A stretch of DNA of 64,000 nucleotides from Lepidurus packardi. Taxonomy: Eukaryota; Arthropoda; Branchiopoda; Notostraca; Triopsidae. The notes below the pieces were generated by a model. It worked only from the letters and a program-made list of their open reading frames with translations, did not search any database and had not been told where the DNA came from. Shown in pieces: positions 57,818 through 64,000 of this stretch. The stretch is from the NCBI GenBank assembly GCA_023053545.1, contig JAKZAN010000006.1:8319851-8383850 (forward strand), read 5' to 3'. The translations under genes were made by a program, and so were the position numbers. Each line of letters opens with the position of its first letter. Positions within the stretch are counted from its first letter, which is position 1.

Positions 57818-60443
57818 ATGGGCCTTTTAGAGCGGACAATTCTGCTGCAAATTTCGGGTGTTATTTTTCTTGTAAATAAAACAGTATTTTTCCTTAACTT
57901 CCTATTCAAAATATACAAGAAAAATTCCCAAATTTTAGGTGCAAATCCTTTCCGCCAAGTCGCAGAATTTCGAATTCTGGAACGCGAAAAACAACGAGGA
58001 AACGGGCGATGCCTTAACCGAAGATTTAACCTGCCGTTACCGTGATGGTGTACACTACCCTATCGACCTTTTTCGACAAGTTTCCTGTGCATGGTGTTAC
58101 ATGTACATTCCTCCGTACCGTATGGTGAATGGGACCTATTTGCCTATAAGACCCCACTTAGTAATACGTGGACCTTTACACTATGTGATACCCTAGTAAA
58201 CACTTCAAAGATAAACGGATTTTTTAGAAATAATATCTGTTTCATATAGTGTGGGTATAAACGGTTCCGATCAGCCTGTAGATCCAGACAATCCGGTAGT
58301 TCTAGACGCCATTCAGTCCACATTTCTGGCCGGAGAAGCCGAAACCGAAAAATGGCTGTCTTGTTGCGACGATGCCGAATTGTGCTGCGACAGAATGCTA
58401 AACGAAACGAAAGGTATCTATAAAAATCGGAAGTTAAAAATTAAAAAGTAGCACCGATCTTTAGTTTACAAGAAATATTGTCCGCGAACTTGGGATGGTT
58501 GGCTTTGCTGGTCCGATGCACCATCTTACAGCAACCAGAAAGTACGTTGTCCCTGGTACATCTATTCTTCGGATCCTCCTACCTGTCATGGTACCGATAT
58601 TGTACACGAGATAGTGGTTTCATTTGTCTTACATGTAATTATAGTTTATGCCCAGAAAGAATGTCGTTCGAGTGGTGAATGGTACTACGACAACGTATCG
58701 AGGAGCCGAGATGAACACACTGATTACACTGGTTGTAGCATAAATAATTTAGTGATCCAGCGAACCAATTTTCATATTGCCTTACATGCAGTATCCTTAG
58801 CAACGTCACTGCCTGCCGTTGGAATTTTTCTCTATCTTCGGTATGGTTCTAATAAGATAAAAAACAAATATCCGAGTAACAGGAATGTCCTCAACCTTTA
58901 ATTTTAATTAATTTATTAGGACATTGCGAAATCAACGGTTTATTATTCATCGAAATCTCATTACAGCTTTAATTCTCCACAACTTGTCTGTCATCCTTTT
59001 CAAGTCTATTCTGGTCTTGGGCGAGTTGGAAGCCAGCGATCCCGTAAATTCTCTAGCAGGCATTAAAATGTCACAATAATTCTCAAGATAAACCTCTTTA
59101 GTCCACTACCGCCATTGCACAGAACACTGCGGGCTGCAAAATTCTCGTCTGGCTCGATAAATATTCCACTATGACAGTTTTCGCCTGGATGTTATGCGAA
59201 GGTTTATACTTGCACCGCACAATTGCTGCCGCTTTCCAAGAAAAGCAGCGCACTGTTACACTTTACATCATAGGCTGGGGTAATACAAAGCCTTTCTCAA
59301 AACATTATTTCGTAATTTAATTTAATTAAACCATATTAGCTGTTCCTTTCATTCCAACCATGTCATGGGCTATAGCCATGTCCCAAGCGAGTGATTTTGT
59401 TTGCTGGTTGACCCAAGTGGGTGGAAACGACCTGATTTGGATTGTGGATGCACCGCGAATAGCAACGTTAATCGTACTATGCTGAGGAAAAACAATCTAT
59501 ACTGAACACACCACAGACGTCTAATTAACGCTGTCGAGGCTGATTTCCCTTCAATGAAGGTAAACCAGCCTAACGAGGCTTAATTAGACCTATGTGGTTT
59601 GCTCGGTATAGTTTTTTTTTGCTCAGCACAGTACAACAAATTTAATTATTAACTATTATGAATTTTGGGACTTCAATAGAACTTGTTTAAATTCTTTTAG
59701 GTTAACTTGGTACTCTTGGTTGACATTATCCGTGTACTCTACACAAAGCTGCGCGCCGTTAATACGGATAATTCCACCCATATTCGGTAAGCGACAGCTT
59801 CAGTTGTAAGAGTTACGACCGATTATTGTTTTGCTGACAGAAAGATGGTGAAAGCGACCGTCATTCTTATTCCTATTTTCGGGATCCAATTCCTTGTCAC
59901 GGGAGTGAAACCAGATATTCAAGACTGTCTCGTCGAGCAAACCTACTTCTTTTTCGCGTATCTTATTGACGGATTACAAGGCTGTATTGTAGCCATTGTC
60001 TATTGTTATTTAAACATGGAAGTAAGTTTGACGAGTTGATTCTTACAAATATTCTGTTTAATACGGAAAGTTTTTTAAAGGTTAGACAGCAAGTCTTCCG
60101 GCTATACAACCGTATAATGCAAAAGTATAACTTCCAATCTGAAACCAGGCAAACCAACGTTACTAGCGAAAATGACGTGGGAAGACGAATGACACTAACA
60201 ACAATAGCAGAAAATGGTGTTGACGAACGCGCTGATAATCTCGTTCCCAAAAATTCGATTCCCCAAATTGAGTTATCCGACGACCGTGATGATTGTGATT
60301 ACGCAGTTCCTTGCGAAGTTCTACCTTCAGCTTCTGAGAAAGTTTTGCAAGCAATATCGGGAATCAGGCATACTGAGGATCCAGATTTATACGATTCGAG
60401 CTTTTCAAGCGACGGTGACAGCTTCGACAGCACGGAGGCTTAA
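57818..60443 (+). CDS. class B1 (secretin-family) neuropeptide GPCR, calcitonin/DH31/PDF receptor-like
   Basis: Peptide-hormone receptor, probably Gs-coupled. Exons: 57818-57871, 57939-58167, 58228-58413, 58465-58590, 58660-58840, 58920-59043, 59123-59279, 59340-59473, 59701-59786, 59841-60021, 60081-60443, giving 606 aa. A signal peptide (MGLLERTILLQISGVIFL) precedes a Cys-bearing segment (DLTCRYRDG, SCAWCYMYIPPYRMVNGTY). The hormone-receptor domain follows: WLSCCDDAELCCDRML, CPRTWDGWLCWSD, PPTCHECRSSGEWYY and YTGC. The 7TM region has HRNLITALILHNLSVI, FAWMLCEGLYLHRTI, VNLVLLVDIIRVLYTKLRA, ATVILIPIFGIQFLV and GLQGCIVAIVYCYLNMEV. A ~120-aa acidic tail ends SFDSTEA. The 58167/58228 junction is the least certain. 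A MITE lies in the intron after exon 8. The subfamily is inferred. Confidence 0.9.
59475..59633. mobile_element. MITE, Tc1/mariner-like, near-perfect foldback
   Basis: A 155-bp palindromic element (59477-59631) flanked by TA on both sides, the target duplication of Tc1/mariner transposons. The outer inverted repeats are CTATGCTGAG and CTCAGCACAG (inverted: CTGTGCTGAG). The arms stay alignable to the centre: CTATAC, ACCACA, TCTAATTAA, GAGGCTG and CCTTCA recur inverted in the other arm, at roughly 80% identity by eye. It encodes no protein. It sits in the GPCR intron two bases after exon 8 (ATC|gTA), so the splice donor GTA is kept. Removing it with one TA would leave a ~70-base intron, the usual size here. 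Confidence 0.85.
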
Positions 60444-60947
60444 ACGGGGAAATTCTTGGACCCAAAATACTACGTCAAACATCCTGCTTTCATAATGCAT
60501 TAATTTTCTAAACCTAGCTTGTTCTGTTTATGCGAATGCAATTAAAATTGCAATACAAAGTCATTCATGTCTTCCTAAAAGTTGGTCCGTATACTTTTTT
60601 TAAGACACAACGGATCAAAGGAGGTTCTGTGGAAAATAATCAACATTTTCTGACGTCCTTCTGACCTCGTTCATTAAAAATTCTTTCGTAGTCCAATATA
60701 CACATATAGCCGGCTATTTTTAACTGCTGGGTGAGAGAAGGCCAAGCCAAGAAAAGAGGAGCCATTCTACTTCCAGACTCCCAGACGTGTGTTGCCCTTC
60801 TACCCACCTCGCACTTCAACTTTGAGCAATATGTAAACATTGTTCGCGAATTTTACGTTGAACGAAGTGAAGACTCGAACGATCTTGATCAAATTATTCA
60901 GTTTACTTGTAAGATATTTATTTTACCCTTCCTTAAAGTTGCGTACC
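60444..60947. other. intergenic, upstream region of the last gene
   Basis: About 500 bases. Overlapping frames upstream (60731-60979 and from 60840) run into the next gene but show no recognisable protein. The upstream exon and promoter of the next gene probably lie here. Confidence 0.4.
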
Positions 60948-63900
60948 ATGGATACCGCCACGGATATAGTGGAAAGTAGTGAAGACAAGGGCTTGGATAA
61001 CAATGCCACAGAGTTGTCACGGGATTTTTTAGCTTTCGATGTGCTACAGGAAGAACCCATGATGGCTTGCAACGAAAGGGAGGAAATAGCTGAACTGGCT
61101 ATGGCAGCTGGGAGTGCTCCACAGGGTGAACCGGAGAAAGAATTGTCAGCCGTTTGGCAACAGGAAAGCGAGTTTTTGGACTACATGCTTTACTCGCTCC
61201 ATGGGAGTGATAAAGGAAAAATGTCTGCCGATGAGCTCCTGATCAACGCATCTTCTAAAACGGGTCCTAAGAAGAATAAACCCGACACTTCCAGTGCCAA
61301 GATCGGTTTGGACCACTTGGATAACCTTTGCAAGTTAATGGAGCAGTTAGGAGAATTGCGCGACCAGAACGTAAAGCTGCAACGTCGCGTGCAGTATTTG
61401 GAAGATATGAAAACCTTGCAAGAAATGCACCGTGATTTGGAACTCGGTTTGGACGAGAACAGCAGTGCTTGCGTCCGCAAATGCAGCACAGATTCTTTGG
61501 TCGTCGACTACGCTGTGTTGGAGAACGCCAACAAAGGTACCCAATGCTTACCACAATTAGTGAGGCAGCATGCTGTCGCCATGGAGGAATGTATGGAAGT
61601 AGAAGCAGAACTTCTTGCATCCACCAATCTCGTCGAAAGTGCTATTGCTATGCAATCGCTACAGGCAACTTACGTGGTGGCAGAAAGGACTCACAAACCA
61701 AAAACCTCGCACATGAGGTTTAAAAAACCGTCCCTCATGAAGTACCGTCAGAGGAGTAAGTCTGTAGGTTACGATGACCCTACAAATAACCCACGTGCCG
61801 CCAACAGTTCACCAGCTAACGGGGTGGCAGAGGAAGCGGCCGCACTGCCTTCAGAACTCTCATCATCCGCATCACCGCCCATTGCAGTCCGCAACAAAAC
61901 CAAGGTCTCAAAATGGACCCGGGTCAAGGAGGCATTTGGATGGGAAAAACCTCAAGAGATTGTAGCGTACAAAACAGTCAAAGGGGCCGGTGAAAGTGAT
62001 AAGATCAGTATGAATTCCGCGGTACTGCCAGATGTGTCGAAATCGGATGCGATAAGCTGCAAGCTCGATGCGGATTTAGACGAACCACCCGAAGGTCCGC
62101 TAGCAGAAGGGGGAATGTCGTCATCTTCGTCCTCATCTTCGTCGATCTGTCTCTTGGAATCGGAGATTTTAAAAAGCTTGGCCGAAGCCCAAGAAGCTCT
62201 AGGTAACAACCGTCATTGTGTTGACATACATCAAGTCTTCTATACCTTTCTCAAGATGCAAACACATGTTTACGAATGTCGCAATATTTTTCCCTCTCGT
62301 ATTCATGCTTGTTATATTTTCATTATTGCATGACATAGGAGCCGCTTCCCAGTACCGGCGTGCGTCCACTTTAGGCTTTGGAATAGTTCCGTCTTCCAGG
62401 ATGGGCTCCAAGAAATGTAAAAATGACGTTTCCTCCCGCCCTTATCGTATTTCGCCCTGCCATCGCCCTAACTCCGTTGGTTTCGAAGGTGAGGCGGAGC
62501 TGTGGTTATCAAAAACCCAGCTCCACCACGATGAGAAGTATGTGCCTGTCACGAAAGAATTCGACCAAGTGCTGGAAGCATGGAAATACCAGGATGAGCC
62601 ATCTTTCGAAGAAGAACTCTTTTCAATCGACCAAGAAAAAACCAACGCAGGCAGCAGTATGTCGCACCCAACGTCCTCAGCAGATGTTTCGGGTACTCCA
62701 TCAAAACGGCAAAAACCTTGCTTGACTATCTCCGTTCCCTCTGAAGACACACCTGACTTGTCTTCACTAGAAACGGGGGTTCTGTGTCCGGACGCTGTAG
62801 CTACAACTAAATTTTTGCCTCGAGTTGTCGGAGAGACTCCGAAGACGATCACGGTTAACGTGACTTCTCTCAGCGCTAGTACCAGCGCAGCTACAGCAGC
62901 AGAGCGAGACCGTCCCAAAAAAACCTATTCTCCACCGGCCCTCCTTAGCAAAGCACGAGTGGTAAACAGGACAATAGGACTTACACCTTTCTATTTTTTA
63001 CCTGTTAACAAGACAATCAATTTACTTACAGTGTTTTCGTCTTTTCTCCCTCCCCCCTCCCTAAATCTAGTGTTCTCTGGAGACGGCTACGACGTCATCA
63101 ACTTCGGGATACCGGAGATCTCCACACACCAAGTGGTCCAGGGTCAAGAAGGCTTTCTTGAGTACCAGGAGGGATCCAAGACAAGCCCGATCTGTTCCAT
63201 CCAGCCCGAACAAACTCAGATCGTTCGACTTTGACGAAAATTTGCTTTCAGGTAATTAAAGATGACTCGCCATTAGCGCGTAAAGATGATTTTGTTTAAT
63301 AGCGGAGCCTATGCCTTGTACGTCAGAAAGCGACGCTTCTCGGGATCCTTCCCCGACAGACACTCGCAAATCGTGTTCTATATCGCCTTCTGAACTGAAA
63401 GAGCAAAAAGAAGAGTTTGCGCAGGCCTTATCGCAGCCGAGATCCATTGAACCTGAACTCATTCCAGTGGTGACGCCGTTATTTCAGAGCGTAGCCAAAG
63501 AAACGGTGACTAATTTAGCCCCCGAGTTTGCCAAAAGGGCAGAGCCATTGAACAAACAACGAGCTTCGCTATTACTCAACGCTGAGCCTGCTACGGAAGA
63601 TTTGCCGGCAGAGTTCCGGAAAAAACTGCGCGACTGGGAACGAATGAAGCAAGATCCTAAGTACCAGGCAAAGGCTAATACCAGTGGTAGTGCCAGTGCT
63701 GGGACGAGAGAGATTAATTCTAAAGAAAAGAATAGAGCCTCTATAGAGCAATTGCCTCCGGATTTCAAAAAGAAACTGACGGAATGGGAGAACCGTAAAG
63801 CCCAAGCTCCGTCCGCGCTGGGCAAACCCGAGCAAGCAGTGGAAAGTTTGCCGGAAGAGTTCAAGCGCAAGTTACAAGAATGGGAAAAGATTAAGGCTGG

Positions 63901-64000
63901 TGGTGTTCATTTGGGTAAACCAGCAAGTCCCAAATTAGACCGGAAGGGCTCGGCCAGCCAACAACGTCGCAAAACCAAATCAAACAAATCGTCCAAGGAT
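60948..64000 (+). CDS. uncharacterised coiled-coil and repeat protein, 3' end beyond the window
   Basis: I do not recognise this family. Exons: 60948-62202, 62339-62961, 63071-63251, 63303-64000+, over 900 aa so far. The N-terminal region is acidic. A heptad-like segment (DNLCKLMEQLGELRDQNVKL, RRVQYLEDMKTLQEMHRDLE) predicts a coiled coil near residues 125-165. A basic motif KWTRVKEAFGWEKP (exon 1) recurs in exon 3 as KWSRVKKAFLSTRR. Ser-rich disordered stretches follow. Exon 4 has three copies of L-P-x-[DE]-F-[KR]-[KR]-K-L-x-[DE]-W-E (LPAEFRKKLRDWERMK, LPPDFKKKLTEWENRK, LPEEFKRKLQEWEKIK), then a Lys/Ser-rich end. It looks like a cytoplasmic scaffold. The start is the ATG in ccATGG after a possible acceptor; an in-frame upstream extension to 60840 cannot be excluded. 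Confidence 0.72.

Noticed and set aside
1..64000. CRISPR arrays, prokaryotic operons, phage or plasmid features
   Set aside because: No regularly spaced direct repeats; intron-rich genes show this is animal nuclear DNA.

Overview
The window is nuclear DNA from a small-genome animal, most likely an arthropod. Introns are mostly 50 to 80 bases with GT..AG ends. The Smoothened tail carries the paired arthropod-type R-[KR]-x-S phosphosites, and a class B neuropeptide receptor, a chaoptin/artichoke-like LRR protein and a mariner-type MITE are present. I cannot name the species; a non-insect arthropod (crustacean or chelicerate) is an inference. Exon models were built by hand from splice signals, reading phase and family similarity. 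Every complete model listed sums to a multiple of three.

Layout, left to right. 136-1093 is the 3' part of a retinol-dehydrogenase-like SDR (+). A decayed tandem copy lies at about 4570-5455. FBXO9 (-) and smoothened (+) are head to head at 5831-14018, with a tRNA-Pro(AGG) inside a smo intron. SNRNP40 (-) is tail to tail with smo and diverges from syndecan (+, 16741-21779, 3.8 kb first intron). Next come a CRAL-TRIO lipid-transfer protein (24255-25417), a four-transmembrane protein (26976-28106), an intronless aminopeptidase O (28853-30982), and acireductone dioxygenase only 66 bases downstream. An LRR/GPI surface protein (32979-36533) converges on an ENTREP/TMEM255-like membrane adaptor (-, 36832-47783, 7.4 kb first intron). 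QTRT2 (-), ZCCHC7 (-), a calcitonin/DH31/PDF-type class B GPCR (+) and the 5' part of an uncharacterised repeat protein (+, runs off the end) finish the window.

The genes do not form one pathway; this is an ordinary mixed animal neighbourhood. Divergent pairs with short shared upstream regions (FBXO9/smo, SNRNP40/Sdc, ZCCHC7/GPCR) suggest shared promoters. The AOPEP-ADI1 pair looks operon-like.

The least ordinary features are a 155-bp palindromic MITE inserted two bases into a GPCR intron, four diverged tandem repeats in the ZCCHC7 C-terminus, an uncharacterised protein with repeated L-P-x-[DE]-F..KL..WE motifs, and the AOPEP-ADI1 junction. I saw no clear sign of a wholly new system. Exon ends flagged as uncertain need transcript data.
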